The notes: generated by a model from the sequence alone, not told the origin. 64,000 nucleotides of DNA from Nocardioides sp. Root240 (GCF_001428825.1 NZ_LMIT01000009.1:171475-235474), one strand, 5' to 3'; positions 44,965-57,701 are shown, counted from the stretch's first letter. Numbers and translations are program-made.

Positions 44965-46755
44965 ATGACGCATGTCCTCTCCGCTGTCGCCTGGCCGTAC
45001 GCCAACGGCCCGCGCCACATCGGCCACGTGGCCGGTTTCGGTGTGCCCTCCGACGTGTTCAGTCGGTACCAGCGGATGGCGGGCAACGACGTCCTGATGG
45101 TCTCGGGCTCCGACGAGCACGGCACGCCGATCCTCATCGCCGCGGACGAGGCGGGGATGACCCCGCAGGAGCTCGCCGACAAGAACCACCGGCTGATCGT
45201 CGAGGACCTCGTCGCGCTGGGGATCACCTATGACCTCTACACGCGCACCACGACCCGCAACCACCACGCCGTCGTCCAGGAGCTCTTCCTGGGGGTCTAC
45301 GAGAACGGCTACTTCGTCGAGCAGACGACCTTCGGCGCCGTCTCGCCCTCGACCGGGCGCACCCTGCCCGACCGCTACATCGAGGGCACCTGCCCCAACT
45401 GCGGGTACGACGGTGCGCGCGGCGACCAGTGCGACAACTGCGGCAAGCAGCTGGACCCCCAGGACCTGAAGAACCCGCGCTCGCGGATCAACGGCGAGAC
45501 CCCCGAGTTCATCGAGACCCAGCACTTCTTCCTCGACCTCCCGGCACTGGCAGAGGCGCTGCAGGCGTGGCTCGACGACCGCGAGGCGACCGGCCTCTGG
45601 CGGCCCAACGTCATCCGGTTCTCCCAGAACATCCTCGAGGAGATCCGCCCCCGCGCCATGACGCGCGACATCGACTGGGGCATCGCCGTCCCGCTCGACG
45701 GGTGGCGCGACAACCCGACGAAGAAGCTCTACGTCTGGTTCGACGCGGTCATCGGCTACCTCTCGGCCTCGATCGAGTGGGCCCGCCGCACGGGCAACCC
45801 CGACGCGTGGCGCGACTGGTGGAACGACCCTGAGGCCCTGTCCTACTACTTCATGGGCAAGGACAACATCACCTTCCACTCGCAGATCTGGCCGGCGGAG
45901 CTGCTGGCCTACGCCGGCAAGGGCGACAAGGGCGGCTCCCCGCGCGAGTACGGCGAGCTCAACCTGCCGACCGAGGTGGTGTCCAGTGAGTTCCTGACGA
46001 TGGAGGGCAAGAAGTTCTCCTCGTCGAAGAAGATCGTGATCTACGTCCACGAACTGCTCTCGCGCTACCAGCCGGACGCCTTCCGCTACTTCGTGGCCGC
46101 CGCAGGCCCGGAGAGCCAGGACTCCGACTTCACGTGGGCGGAGTTCGTCCGCCGTACCAACGACGAGCTGGTGGCCGGCTGGGGCAACCTCGTCAACCGC
46201 ACCGCCACCCTGATCGCCAAGAACTTCGGCGAGATCCCGGCCGCCGGCGAGCTGACGGCCGAGGACCAGGCGGTCCTCGATGCCACGGAGGCCGCCTTCG
46301 ACGTCGTCGGCGACCTGATCGGCCGACACCGCCAGAAGCAGGCGATCGGTGAGGCGATGCGCGCGGTGGCCGAGGTCAACAAGTACGTCTCCGACACCGA
46401 GCCGTGGAAGATCAAGGAGGACCCGGCCCGCCTGGGCACGGTCCTGCACGTGATGGCCCAGTGCGTCGCCGACCTCAACCTCGTGCTCAGCCCGTTCCTG
46501 CCGTTCTCGGCCAACGAGGTCGACAAGGCCTTCGGCGGCACGGGCGCGGTCGCGCCGATGCCGGTGGTCGAGGAGGTCGCCGACCTCGACGACGCCACTC
46601 GGTCGTACCCGATCATCACCGGCGACTACGCGGGCTTCCCGTCGTGGAGCCGGCACGCGATCGCGGTCGGGACGCCGGTGGCGAAGCCGACCCCGGTGTT
46701 CACCAAGCTCGACCCGTCGGTCATCGACGAGGAGCTCGCCCGGCTCGAGGCCTGA
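44965..46755 (+). CDS. metG: Methionyl-tRNA synthetase
   Basis: Charges tRNA-Met. The 596-residue class I synthetase has HIGH at 18-21, a zinc knuckle with CPNC and CDNC pairs near 145-165, the [11 protein letters not shown] segment and the KMSKS variant KFSSSK near residue 350. No C-terminal dimerisation (tRNA-binding EMAP) domain, as in most actinobacteria. TAGGAT seven bases before the ATG indicates leaderless translation and rules out the much longer upstream frame. Confidence 0.96.
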   Translation: MTHVLSAVAWPYANGPRHIGHVAGFGVPSDVFSRYQRMAGNDVLMVSGSDEHGTPILIAADEAGMTPQELADKNHRLIVEDLVALGITYDLYTRTTTRNHHAVVQELFLGVYENGYFVEQTTFGAVSPSTGRTLPDRYIEGTCPNCGYDGARGDQCDNCGKQLDPQDLKNPRSRINGETPEFIETQHFFLDLPALAEALQAWLDDREATGLWRPNVIRFSQNILEEIRPRAMTRDIDWGIAVPLDGWRDNPTKKLYVWFDAVIGYLSASIEWARRTGNPDAWRDWWNDPEALSYYFMGKDNITFHSQIWPAELLAYAGKGDKGGSPREYGELNLPTEVVSSEFLTMEGKKFSSSKKIVIYVHELLSRYQPDAFRYFVAAAGPESQDSDFTWAEFVRRTNDELVAGWGNLVNRTATLIAKNFGEIPAAGELTAEDQAVLDATEAAFDVVGDLIGRHRQKQAIGEAMRAVAEVNKYVSDTEPWKIKEDPARLGTVLHVMAQCVADLNLVLSPFLPFSANEVDKAFGGTGAVAPMPVVEEVADLDDATRSYPIITGDYAGFPSWSRHAIAVGTPVAKPTPVFTKLDPSVIDEELARLEA

Positions 46756-46889
46756 CCTCGACGACGCCTCTGGTCGACCTCGCCAGCCGAAGGTTCTGGC
46801 GGGGAGTCGGGCGAGTCGGTCGACCTGGTGCGGGCGACGGCCAGGAAACCGGATGCCGGGCTGGAGCCCGGCCGGTAGCCTGCTCGGGC

Positions 46890-47501
46890 ATGAGCACCGC
46901 GTTCCTCCTGACCTCGCTGGTGATCGTCGCGACGCCCGGCACCGGCGCGCTCTACGCCATCGCCGCCGGCCTGACCCGCGGCACCCGCGCCGCGATCCTG
47001 GCCGCCTTCGCCGGCACGCTCGGCACGATCCCGCACCTGGTCGCTGCGGTCACCGGTCTCGCCGCGCTCCTCCACGCGAGCGGCGTCGCCTTCGCCGTCC
47101 TCAAGTACGCCGGCGTCGCCTACCTGCTCTTCATGGCGTGGTCGACCTGGCGCGACCGCGGCGCCCTCACGGTCGACGAGGATGCCGCCGAGACGGGCTC
47201 CGCGCGGGCCGTCCTGGTCTCCGGCATCACGCTCAACCTGCTCAACCCGAAGCTGACCATCTTCTTCTTCGCCTTCCTGCCGCAGTTCGTGCCCGCCGGT
47301 TCCGGCGCGGTGCCCGCGATGCTCGGCCTGAGCGCGGTGTTCATGGCGATGACCTTCGTGGTCTTCGCTGCCTACGGCGCCTGCGCCGCGGCGGTGCGCG
47401 ACCAGGTCCTCTCGCGACCCAAGGTGGTCGACCGGATGCGCAAGGCCTTCGCCGCGAGCTTCGCCGTGCTGGCCGGGCGGCTGGCGTTCGAGTCCCGCTG
47501 A
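46890..47501 (+). CDS. LysE/RhtB-family exporter
   Basis: A 203-residue membrane protein with about six hydrophobic segments and the LysE/RhtB start (LLTSLVIVATPGTGALYAIAAGLTRG). Such proteins export amino acids or related metabolites; the substrate is unknown. TAGCCT lies eight bases before the ATG. The stop overlaps the next ATG by one base (TGATG). Confidence 0.85.
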   Translation: MSTAFLLTSLVIVATPGTGALYAIAAGLTRGTRAAILAAFAGTLGTIPHLVAAVTGLAALLHASGVAFAVLKYAGVAYLLFMAWSTWRDRGALTVDEDAAETGSARAVLVSGITLNLLNPKLTIFFFAFLPQFVPAGSGAVPAMLGLSAVFMAMTFVVFAAYGACAAAVRDQVLSRPKVVDRMRKAFAASFAVLAGRLAFESR

Positions 47502-48394
47502 TGGGTAGCACCCACGACGTCTGGTTCACCGAGGACGCCGGCACCTTCCTCGACCGGGCCGGGGAGTACCTCGCCGCCGACCCGGTGGTGGGGACCGTCC
47601 TGTCGACCATGGCTCGGCGGACCGCCGAGCACGGGCCGCCGGCGGGCATGCCGGACTGCTGGTTCGCACTGGTGACCGGTGCCGCCGGCGAGATCGTCGG
47701 CGCCGCGATGCGCACCGCGCCCTTCGAGCCGTGGCCGCCGTACCTGATGGGGATGGAGGACGGCGCGGCGGTCGCGCTCGCCGACGCGGCGCTGGCGCGG
47801 GGGATCGCCATCGACGGCACGAACGGGCTGCGGCCGGCGACCGATGTGTTCTCGGCCCGGGTCGCGGAGCGGACCGGGCGGCAGACCCGGGTCCACCTGC
47901 ACCACCGCCTGTTCGAGCTCGGCACCCTCGTGCCCCCGCGGCCGGTGCGGGGGCGGCTCCGTGAGGTGCGGTCGGAGGAGGCGCGGCTCGCCCTGGCCTG
48001 GATCCACCAGTTCTTCCGGGACGCCGACGAGCAGGCGGGCCGCGAGGCCGGGCACCTCAACGAGGGGGCGTCGTTCGGGATCGGCGACGTGCTGCGCAAG
48101 CTGGACGAGGGGGTGCTCTGGTTCTGGGTCGACGACGAGGACCGTCCGGTGCACCTCACCGGGGCCAACCCGCCGGCCTACGGCGTGACCCGGATCGGCC
48201 CGGTCTACACGCCGAAGGACGAGCGCGGGCGCGGCTGGGCCGGTGCCGCGGTCGCCGAGGTCTCGCGCCGCATCCAGGCGGACGGCGGCCGCGCGATCCT
48301 GTTCACCGACCAGGCCAACCCGACGTCCAACGCGCTCTACCAAGGCCTCGGCTACGAGCCGGTCGTCGACACCGTCCAACTCGACATCTTCTGA
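47501..48394 (+). CDS. GNAT-family N-acetyltransferase
   Basis: A 297-residue protein whose C-terminal half (about 150-297) is a GNAT domain with the acetyl-CoA motif VYTPKDERGRGWAGAAVAEV and the NPTSNALYQGLGY segment typical of FR47-like members. The N-terminal half looks like a degenerate second GNAT. Coupled to the LysE-type exporter by TGATG, so exporter and acetyltransferase may act on the same compound (inference). Confidence 0.82.
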   Translation: MGSTHDVWFTEDAGTFLDRAGEYLAADPVVGTVLSTMARRTAEHGPPAGMPDCWFALVTGAAGEIVGAAMRTAPFEPWPPYLMGMEDGAAVALADAALARGIAIDGTNGLRPATDVFSARVAERTGRQTRVHLHHRLFELGTLVPPRPVRGRLREVRSEEARLALAWIHQFFRDADEQAGREAGHLNEGASFGIGDVLRKLDEGVLWFWVDDEDRPVHLTGANPPAYGVTRIGPVYTPKDERGRGWAGAAVAEVSRRIQADGGRAILFTDQANPTSNALYQGLGYEPVVDTVQLDIF

Positions 48395-48401
48395 CGCTGG
48401 C

Positions 48402-48407
48402 TAGGGT
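48402..48407 (+). promoter_or_regulatory. -10 element, leaderless start of the hydrolase gene
   Basis: TAGGGT seven bases before the ATG at 48415. Confidence 0.45.
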
Positions 48408-48414
48408 CGCGGCC

Positions 48415-49308
48415 ATGGCCCTCCACCCCCAGGCCCGGCGCGCAATCGAGAACGCCGCCGGCGCGCTGCCCGTCACCGACCCGTCGTACGACATCGCGGC
48501 GGAGCGTGCCCGTGACCGCGACGAGGCGGTTCGGCAGGAGCGTCTGCCGGTCGCCGAGGTGCGCGACGTCGACGCAGGTGGCGTGCCGGCCCGGCTCTAC
48601 CTCCCGGCCGGGTACGACGCCGTGGTCGTCCACGCGCACGGAGGCGGCTTCGTCCTCAACGACGTGGAGGTCCACGACGCGGCCGTCCGTCGGTTCGCGC
48701 TGGTCGCGGGCGCCGCGGTGCTCAGCGTCGACTACCGCCGCCCACCCGAGCACCCGTTCCCGGCGGCGCCCGACGACGTCACGGCCGCGGCGGCGTGGGT
48801 CGCGACCCAGCCGGAGCTGGCCGGCCTGCCGCTGTTCGTCCACGGGGACAGTGCCGGCGGCAACCTCGCCCTCGTCGCGGCGCTGCGCGACCCGGACCGC
48901 TTCGCCGGCGTCGCGCTGGTCTACCCCTTCCTCGACCCGACCGCCGCCTTCGACTCCTACCGGACTGCGGCCGACGGCTTCGACCCGAGCGAGGCCGCCT
49001 GGTACTGGGAGCAGTACGCGTCATCCCCGGCCGACCTCACCGACCCGGACCTGGCCCCCTTGCTCTCCGACCGGCTCGGCCTGCTGCCGCCGACCCTCGT
49101 CACGACCGCCGAGCACGACCCGCTGCGCGACGAGGGCGAGCACCTCGTCCTGCTGCTCGCCGAGGCGGGCGTCGAGGTCGTCGGCACCCGGTACGTCGGC
49201 CAGGTCCACGGCTACTGGAGGCACACCTCGGTCTTCGACGCCGCGGAGCCGACCATGCGGCAGGTGGCCGGCTGGATGCGGATGCTCGTGGAGCGCGGCA
49301 AGGGGTAG
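48415..49308 (+). CDS. Alpha/beta hydrolase (HSL family esterase)
   Basis: A 297-residue esterase of the hormone-sensitive-lipase group: oxyanion motif HGGGF, nucleophile Ser in GDSAGG, catalytic Asp in EHDPLRDEG and His in VHGYW. Cytoplasmic, no signal peptide. Acts on short or medium carboxylic esters; natural substrate unknown. Confidence 0.88.
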   Translation: MALHPQARRAIENAAGALPVTDPSYDIAAERARDRDEAVRQERLPVAEVRDVDAGGVPARLYLPAGYDAVVVHAHGGGFVLNDVEVHDAAVRRFALVAGAAVLSVDYRRPPEHPFPAAPDDVTAAAAWVATQPELAGLPLFVHGDSAGGNLALVAALRDPDRFAGVALVYPFLDPTAAFDSYRTAADGFDPSEAAWYWEQYASSPADLTDPDLAPLLSDRLGLLPPTLVTTAEHDPLRDEGEHLVLLLAEAGVEVVGTRYVGQVHGYWRHTSVFDAAEPTMRQVAGWMRMLVERGKG

Positions 49309-49311
49309 TGG

Positions 49312-50496
49312 TCAGCCGGGGTCGACGATCTCCAGCGTCCCGTCGTCGCGCTGCCACAGTCCCGCGACGTGCATCAGCCGCTGCCGCCCGACCCGGTCCC
49401 AGGCGTGGTAGACCAGCCGCAGCGACAACCCGTCGACGAAGGCGGACGCGCCGCCGGGGCCCAGCCGTCCGGTCGTGGCGGTCGAGAGCAGCGGGTCGCC
49501 GTGGTTCTGCCGCACGCAGGGGCCCTCAGGCCCGGCGCAGATGGCGTACCCGGTCGCGTAGTCGGCCCGCTCCCAGGAGTTGCCCGAGTAGAAGAGGTAG
49601 GTCACGCCGCGGAACTGCACCATGCTCGGGTTCTCGATCGTGTCGCCCTCCCACGCCCGGTCGAGGGTGAGCAGCTCGCGGGTCTCGGAGCCGGGCTGGA
49701 AGCCGGCGCCGTCGCGGCTGAGCTGGCGGATGAACAGGCCCGCCGGGCGCTGGTGGACGATCCCGGAGAACTTCCACAGCAGCCACGGGACGCCGGTGCT
49801 GTCGACGAAGACGTCCGGGTCGATCACGCCGAGCTGGGCCTGGCCGTAGCAGAGCGGCTCGCCCACGGGGCGGAACGGGCCGGTGGGGGAGGAGCCGCGG
49901 GCCAGGCCGATGCAGTTGTGCCGCTGGCCGCCGCTGGTGCCGGCCGGCGCGGCGTACGCCGCGGTCCAGCCGTCGCCGACCCTGCCGACCCCGGGCGCCC
50001 ACAGCTCCCGGCCCTCGCCCCGGCCGCGCACCCAGCCCGCCGGCTGCAGCGGGTCGACGCGGCGGCCGGAGCCGTCGGTCAGCGGGGTCCAGGTGCGCAG
50101 GTCCTGCGAGACCAAGGTGGGAAGACGCAGGTGGGAGGTGTTGGTCGCGTAGGCGTACCAGCGCCCGCGGGCACGGACGATGTCCGGGTCGGCGAAGTAG
50201 CCGCGGTAGGCGACGCCGGGGCGCCACTCCGCGCTGCCACCGGTGACCGCGACCGGCTCCGGGCGCTTCTGCTGCGGCAGCTTCTGCGCCATCCGCTCGG
50301 CCAGCCGGGCGAGGTCCTGCATCTCGCCGGCCAGGACGTCGCTCGGCAGCACCGTCGGGACCGCGGTGGGCTCGGGGATCAGCGGCGCCTCGGACGTGCC
50401 CGGCGCCGCGTCCGGCGTACCACCGGCCCCACCGCCGCACGCCGACGCTGCCAGCGCCAACGCGGCCAGCACCCCCGCAAGGCGGCGACCCCTCAT
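49312..50496 (-). CDS. Lipoprotein with GH43-like five-bladed propeller
   Basis: A 394-residue lipoprotein: signal peptide with lipobox ending SAC near residue 21, a Pro/Ala linker, then a glycosidase-type beta-propeller with YFADPDIVRARGRWYAYATN (catalytic base Asp position), GVIDPDVFVD and DTIENPSMVQFRG blades, like GH43/GH68-type arabinan- or xylan-active proteins. Held on the outer face of the membrane. GGAGGGAG before the ATG. Activity and substrate cannot be settled from sequence. Confidence 0.78.
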   Translation of the reverse strand: MRGRRLAGVLAALALAASACGGGAGGTPDAAPGTSEAPLIPEPTAVPTVLPSDVLAGEMQDLARLAERMAQKLPQQKRPEPVAVTGGSAEWRPGVAYRGYFADPDIVRARGRWYAYATNTSHLRLPTLVSQDLRTWTPLTDGSGRRVDPLQPAGWVRGRGEGRELWAPGVGRVGDGWTAAYAAPAGTSGGQRHNCIGLARGSSPTGPFRPVGEPLCYGQAQLGVIDPDVFVDSTGVPWLLWKFSGIVHQRPAGLFIRQLSRDGAGFQPGSETRELLTLDRAWEGDTIENPSMVQFRGVTYLFYSGNSWERADYATGYAICAGPEGPCVRQNHGDPLLSTATTGRLGPGGASAFVDGLSLRLVYHAWDRVGRQRLMHVAGLWQRDDGTLEIVDPG

Positions 50497-50540
50497 GCTT
50501 TCACTCCCTCCCCGGCGCACACCCTAGACTCAACGACGCC

Positions 50541-51893
50541 ATGAGTGAGCCTGTTGCGCGTCCAGCCCAGACCTTCGCCGAGGCGGAGGACGCCCTGCTG
50601 TCCCGATGGCCCGAGACCCGGCTCGAACCCTCGCTCGACCGGATCCGCGCCTTCACCGAGCTGCTCGGCGACCCGCAGCGCTCCTTCCGCTCGATCCACC
50701 TGACCGGCACCAACGGCAAGACGTCGACCTCGCGGATGATCGACGCGCTGCTGCGTGCCCTCGACCTGCGGACCGGCCGGTTCACCAGCCCGCACGTCGA
50801 GAAGATGAGCGAGCGGATCAGCGTCGACGGCGAGCCGCTCGACGACGAGGCGTTCGTGCGCGCGTTCAACGACGTCGCGCCCTACATGCACCTGGTCGAC
50901 CAGGCCGAGGCCCACCCGCTGAGCTTCTTCGAGGCCGTCGTCGGCATGGCCTACGCGGCCTTCGCCGACGCCCCCGTCGAGGTCGCGGTCGTCGAGGTCG
51001 GCATGGGCGGCTCCTGGGACGCCACCAACGTCCTCGACGCCGACGTCGCCGTGGTGACGCCGATCGCCGTGGACCACGCCAACTACCTCGGCGGCACGAC
51101 CGCCGAGATCGCACGGGAGAAGGCCGGCATCATCAAGCCCGGCTCGGTCGCCGTCCTGGCCCAGCAGAGCGCCGAGGCCGCGACCGTCCTGCTCGCGCGG
51201 GCGGCCGAGGTCGGCGCGACCGTCGCCCGCGAGGGCCTCGAGTTCAACGTCGTCGCCCGGGCCGCCGCCGTCGGCGGCCAGGTCGTCACGCTCCAGGGCC
51301 TCCGGGGCCGGTACGACGACCTCTTCCTCCCGCTCTACGGTGCCCACCAGGCGCAGAACGCCGCCACCGCCCTCGCCGCTGTCGAGGCGTTCATCGGCGG
51401 CGACGAGCCGCTGGGCGACGACGTGGTCCGCGGTGCGTTCGCCGAGATCACCTCGCCCGGGCGGCTCGAGGTCGTGCGGCGCAGCCCCACGATCGTGCTC
51501 GATGCCGCCCACAACCCGCACGGCGCCGCCGCGGCTGCGGCGGCACTGGAGGACTCCTTCCAGTTCGACCCGCTCATCGGCGTGATCGGCGTGATGGGGG
51601 ACAAGGACGCCGAGGGCCTGCTCGCGGCCTTCGAGCCGGTCCTCTCGCAGATCGTGGTCACCCAGAACTCCGCCGACCGGGCGATGCCCGCCGACCAGCT
51701 GGCCGAGGTGGCCCGCGAGGTCTTCGGCGAGGATCGCGTGAGCGTCGTCCCCCGCCTCGCGGACGCGATCGACGAGGCGGCCGGCCTCGCCGAGTCCGCC
51801 GGCAGCGACGCCCTCAGCTCGGGCGCGGTGCTGGTCACCGGCTCGGTCGTCACGGTGGGTGAGGCCCGGGTGCTGCTGGGAGGCCTCAAGTGA
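50541..51893 (+). CDS. folC: Folylpolyglutamate synthase / dihydrofolate synthase
   Basis: A 450-residue Mur-ligase-like enzyme that adds glutamate to dihydropteroate and folates. ATP loop TGTNGKTST near 54-62, VEVGMGGSWDATN and DAAHNPHG are the family motifs. TAGACT lies ten bases upstream. It overlaps the DUF4233 gene by four bases, a common actinobacterial pair. Confidence 0.93.
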   Translation: MSEPVARPAQTFAEAEDALLSRWPETRLEPSLDRIRAFTELLGDPQRSFRSIHLTGTNGKTSTSRMIDALLRALDLRTGRFTSPHVEKMSERISVDGEPLDDEAFVRAFNDVAPYMHLVDQAEAHPLSFFEAVVGMAYAAFADAPVEVAVVEVGMGGSWDATNVLDADVAVVTPIAVDHANYLGGTTAEIAREKAGIIKPGSVAVLAQQSAEAATVLLARAAEVGATVAREGLEFNVVARAAAVGGQVVTLQGLRGRYDDLFLPLYGAHQAQNAATALAAVEAFIGGDEPLGDDVVRGAFAEITSPGRLEVVRRSPTIVLDAAHNPHGAAAAAAALEDSFQFDPLIGVIGVMGDKDAEGLLAAFEPVLSQIVVTQNSADRAMPADQLAEVAREVFGEDRVSVVPRLADAIDEAAGLAESAGSDALSSGAVLVTGSVVTVGEARVLLGGLK

Positions 51894-52297
51894 GCGCCGA
51901 GCACGAGGTCCCGGTCGACCCCGAGCGCGAGAAGTCTCCGCGGCGCGGCATGTGCGCTGCGGTGCTCACCCTTGAGGCGATCGCCGTGGCGCTGTCGATC
52001 CCGGTGATGATCACGATCTCCGACGTCGGCCCGGCGCTGGCCCTGTCGCTGGGCCTGGGCCTGGCGGTCGTCGCCGTGGTGGCCGCGGGGATGCTGCGCC
52101 GGGAGTCGGGCTACCGGCTCGGGCACGCCGTACAGGTCGGAGCGGTCGGGCTCGGCTTCCTGGCGCCCATGATGTTCTTCGTCGGCGGCCTGTTCGCCCT
52201 GCTGTGGGGGTCGGCGTACGGCCTCGGGCGCAAGATCGAGCGGGAGCGCGCGGCGGCCTTCGAGCAGTACGACCGCCTCCGCGAATCGGGGGAGTAG
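51890..52297 (+). CDS. DUF4233 membrane protein
   Basis: A 135-residue protein with about four hydrophobic segments and the DUF4233 pattern (GMCAAVLTLEAIAVALSIPVM, GWG-like turn before the last helix). In many actinobacteria it lies between folC and ndk; here secA follows instead. GTG start overlapping the folC stop (GTGA). Function unknown. Confidence 0.85.
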   Translation: MSAEHEVPVDPEREKSPRRGMCAAVLTLEAIAVALSIPVMITISDVGPALALSLGLGLAVVAVVAAGMLRRESGYRLGHAVQVGAVGLGFLAPMMFFVGGLFALLWGSAYGLGRKIERERAAAFEQYDRLRESGE

Positions 52298-52308
52298 TAC
52301 CGCCTCGG

Positions 52309-52314
52309 TAGAGT
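52309..52314 (+). promoter_or_regulatory. -10 element of secA, leaderless start
   Basis: TAGAGT six bases before the GTG start. Confidence 0.5.
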
Positions 52315-52320
52315 GGCGCC

Positions 52321-55203
<2,883 letters not shown>

Positions 55204-55217
55204 TCGGCCCAGCAACG

Positions 55218-55255
55218 ACGACGCCCCGTCCCGGTCTCCCGGGAGGGGGCGTCGT
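55218..55255. terminator. Strong terminator between secA and the SGNH hydrolase gene
   Basis: ACGACGCCCC pairs with GGGGCGTCGT with a further TCCCGG / CCGGGA inner pairing, 15 bases after the secA stop and facing the convergent hydrolase gene. Confidence 0.8.
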
Positions 55256-55266
55256 GCGTCGTGCGA

Positions 55267-56460
55267 CTACTGCAGCGTCATGCGGGGCTCGCCGTTGAGC
55301 AGCCCGGTGGCGCTGCGGACGCAGGCGCCGCCCTTCGGCGTGCCGCCGTTGTAGGCCTGGCGCACGCAGCTGCGGACCGCCAGCTGGCCCCAGTAGTTCG
55401 GGTGCAGCGACTCCTGGATGTAGTAGGGACTGTCGCCCGCGGTGGTGACGGTGCGGATCTGGTTGACCCACTCGGTCCGGTCGACGGCACCGGCCGAGGT
55501 CCAGTTGGCGATGCCGACCTCCTCGTAGAGGCCGACGCCGGACTCGCACAGACGACGGCCGGTGAACGTCGAGGAGAGGTTGAGGACCTTGCTGTTGGTG
55601 ATCCCGGCCTGGCCGATCGCCCCGGTGACGGTGTTGTTGATCGTCGGCAGCGCGGTGTTGTTGGCCCAGGCCGCGTCGGCGTCCCAGAAGCCGCAACCGC
55701 CCGTGTTCTGGCGGGTGTACCCGCTCTGGCTGTAACGCAGCGTGTTCGGGATCGGCGACGGGTAGGTCTGGACGAGCATCGTCCACTGGGTGTCGGCGTA
55801 CCCGGCGTTGCGCATCGCGGTGCGGAGGTTGGTCAGCGCGCCGGCGATCCGGGACTTCACCGTTGCGACGTTGCCGCTGGTGAAGTTGCTGGTGACGCTG
55901 CTGTCGTCGTTGCAGTAGTCCTTCCACCACGACGGCGAGAGCAGGAAGTCCTGGACGCACTGCTGCACGACGCCGGCGAAGTTGAAGTCGTTGCCGCCGA
56001 TCGAGACCACGACCATGCGTACGTTGTGGGTGCCGGCGAAGGTCTGCAGCGCGCCGGCCTGGCCGACGCCCTCGGTGCCGCTGTAGAAGTCGAGGCCCGG
56101 CTTGAACTCCGAGCCGGTCGCGGTCGCCGTCTTGGCGCCCGAGCAGGCGAGGTTGAGGCTGCCCACGCCGCCGCCGATGTGGATCTCGGCGCTCTTCGAG
56201 CGGTGGCAGCGGTCGATCGCCTCGCCGGTGCCGCTCGCGTTGTCGTAGTAGGCCGTCGAGCCGAGGGCGTCGGCTCGGGCGCTGCTGCTGTTGGAGGACC
56301 CGGCCCAGCGGCCCGCCTCCCCGGAGATGTAGGAGTCGCCGACGGAGACGACCCAGGGGAAGCCGGCGCCGGGGCCGTCGGCGTGGGCGGGGGACGCGGT
56401 GAGCGGGGCGACCAGGGTCGCGCCGACGGCAGCCAGGGTGGCCGCGAGTGCTCGGATCAT
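55267..56460 (-). CDS. Secreted SGNH/GDSL hydrolase
   Basis: A 397-residue exported esterase/lipase: signal peptide ending ASPAHA near residue 27, block I GDSYISG at 41-47 (nucleophile Ser43), block III GGNDF, and the C-terminal SLHPNYWG with the catalytic His, as in Streptomyces-type SGNH lipases. At least six cysteines suggest disulfides. TATGTT six bases before the ATG marks a leaderless promoter, with a CRP-like palindrome directly behind it. Confidence 0.88.
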   Translation of the reverse strand: MIRALAATLAAVGATLVAPLTASPAHADGPGAGFPWVVSVGDSYISGEAGRWAGSSNSSSARADALGSTAYYDNASGTGEAIDRCHRSKSAEIHIGGGVGSLNLACSGAKTATATGSEFKPGLDFYSGTEGVGQAGALQTFAGTHNVRMVVVSIGGNDFNFAGVVQQCVQDFLLSPSWWKDYCNDDSSVTSNFTSGNVATVKSRIAGALTNLRTAMRNAGYADTQWTMLVQTYPSPIPNTLRYSQSGYTRQNTGGCGFWDADAAWANNTALPTINNTVTGAIGQAGITNSKVLNLSSTFTGRRLCESGVGLYEEVGIANWTSAGAVDRTEWVNQIRTVTTAGDSPYYIQESLHPNYWGQLAVRSCVRQAYNGGTPKGGACVRSATGLLNGEPRMTLQ

Positions 56461-56466
56461 GGACGG

Positions 56467-56472
56467 AACATA
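56467..56472 (-). promoter_or_regulatory. -10 element of the SGNH hydrolase gene
   Basis: TATGTT on the minus strand, six bases before the ATG. Confidence 0.5.
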
Positions 56473-56486
56473 GTGACCGGGGTCAC
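56473..56486. promoter_or_regulatory. CRP/GlxR-like palindrome next to the -10 element
   Basis: GTGACC-GG-GGTCAC, a perfect 6-2-6 inverted repeat reading TGTGACCCCGGTCACT on the minus strand, close to TGTGA-N6-TCACA. It directly abuts the -10 element, so binding should repress. Confidence 0.5.
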
Positions 56487-56549
56487 ATCTGAACAAGGGT
56501 CAGATTCGCGAACACCTGCTGGCCCGGCGGCATCGCGCCGGAAGAAGCC

Positions 56550-57059
56550 TCACGAGAAGTCGAGCGCGGTGCAGATCCAGCGCTGTCCGGACCGCTCGAA
56601 GCGGACGGCCACCGCGCGCGAGCGCTCGCCGTGGCGGACGTGGACCCCGCACTCGACGATGTCGTCGGTCACGAAGCAGCTGTGCACGCTCTGCACCCGT
56701 GGTCGCACCGCCTGCACCCGGGCCAGGCCGGGCTGGTGTCCGCCGGCGCGCGCCACCAGGTGGGCGCGCAGGCGCAGGTCGGCGTACACCTCGGGCGTGG
56801 TCCAGCGCACCAGCTGGGACACGGGTCGGTCGCCGCCGACGATCTCGACCGCCGCCTGGGTGAACCGGTACGCCCACTCCTCGATGGTGCGGCGCAGCCG
56901 GCGGTCGATCGGCACCACGGCGGCTCCCGGGCGGGTGGTGCGCGGCGGGGCCGCGGGTGGCCCCTGGCGGGGGAGCAGGGCAAGGGCGAGCGTGCCCTGG
57001 GTGGGTGCGACGGGGACGGCGAGGCGGACGCCGACGTACTCGGTGGTGGCAGCGGACAT
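56550..57059 (-). CDS. Rv3235-family protein
   Basis: A 169-residue protein of the actinobacterial Rv3235 (DUF6459-like) type, with the conserved C-terminal part (RRTIEEWAYRFTQAAVEIVGG ... RVQSVHSCFVTDDIVECGVHVRHGER, written here in parts). In M. tuberculosis the relative also lies near secA1. The N-terminal 55 residues are Pro/Ala-rich. No membrane segment. Function unknown. Confidence 0.72.
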   Translation of the reverse strand: MSAATTEYVGVRLAVPVAPTQGTLALALLPRQGPPAAPPRTTRPGAAVVPIDRRLRRTIEEWAYRFTQAAVEIVGGDRPVSQLVRWTTPEVYADLRLRAHLVARAGGHQPGLARVQAVRPRVQSVHSCFVTDDIVECGVHVRHGERSRAVAVRFERSGQRWICTALDFS

Positions 57060-57080
57060 GGTGGGGCTCCTGTCGTGGGG

Positions 57081-57701
57081 TCAGGACGGGGTGGAGTGGG
57101 GTGGCAGCTCGAGGCGCAGGCCGGGACGGACCAGGTCGGGGTCGGGGCCGACGGCGTCGGCGTTGTGGATCAGGACGCGGCGCCAGTACGAGGCGACGTC
57201 CGCCGCCGGGGCGCCCGGGCCGAGTGCGCGCTCGGCGACCGACCACAGGCTGTCGCCGGCCCGCACGTCGACGGTCCGCGACGAGGTCGGAGCACGGTCG
57301 GAGCCGCCGCTCCCGGTCGGCCGGTCCGGCAGCGGCAGTCCGGCCAGCGAGGGTGGGCTCCCGGCGGTGTCGGTGCTCGCCCTCGCGGGCCCGACGACCA
57401 CCGCCACCCCGCACGCCGCCAGCAGGGCTGCGCGGACCGGGCCGACCCGGCGCCGACAGGACCCGGGCGTGCGGAGCTGGCGGCAGGCCACGTCGGCGGT
57501 GGTCAGCCAGAGCAGGGCCGTGGCCACGAGGGCAGCGGCCGCGCACGACTGCACCAGCAGGTCGGCGAAGGCGCCGGCCGGCTCGCGGACCAGGGCGAGG
57601 GCAGCAGGGCCGGCGAGCACGACCGGCCCGAGCGCGGTCGCCGTCACGGCGAGCCAGAGCAGAGCCGCCCGTCGCCGGACAGCCGCAGCAGCGTGATTCA
57701 T
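57081..57701 (-). CDS. LysM-domain membrane protein
   Basis: A 206-residue protein with two or three hydrophobic segments in the first 110 residues and a C-terminal LysM domain (about 143-200: VRAGDSLWSVAERALGPG ... LVRPGLRLELP), which binds peptidoglycan glycan chains. It therefore places a wall-binding module outside the membrane. It lies 21 bases upstream of the Rv3235-family gene in the same direction. Confidence 0.82.
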   Translation of the reverse strand: MNHAAAAVRRRAALLWLAVTATALGPVVLAGPAALALVREPAGAFADLLVQSCAAAALVATALLWLTTADVACRQLRTPGSCRRRVGPVRAALLAACGVAVVVGPARASTDTAGSPPSLAGLPLPDRPTGSGGSDRAPTSSRTVDVRAGDSLWSVAERALGPGAPAADVASYWRRVLIHNADAVGPDPDLVRPGLRLELPPHSTPS

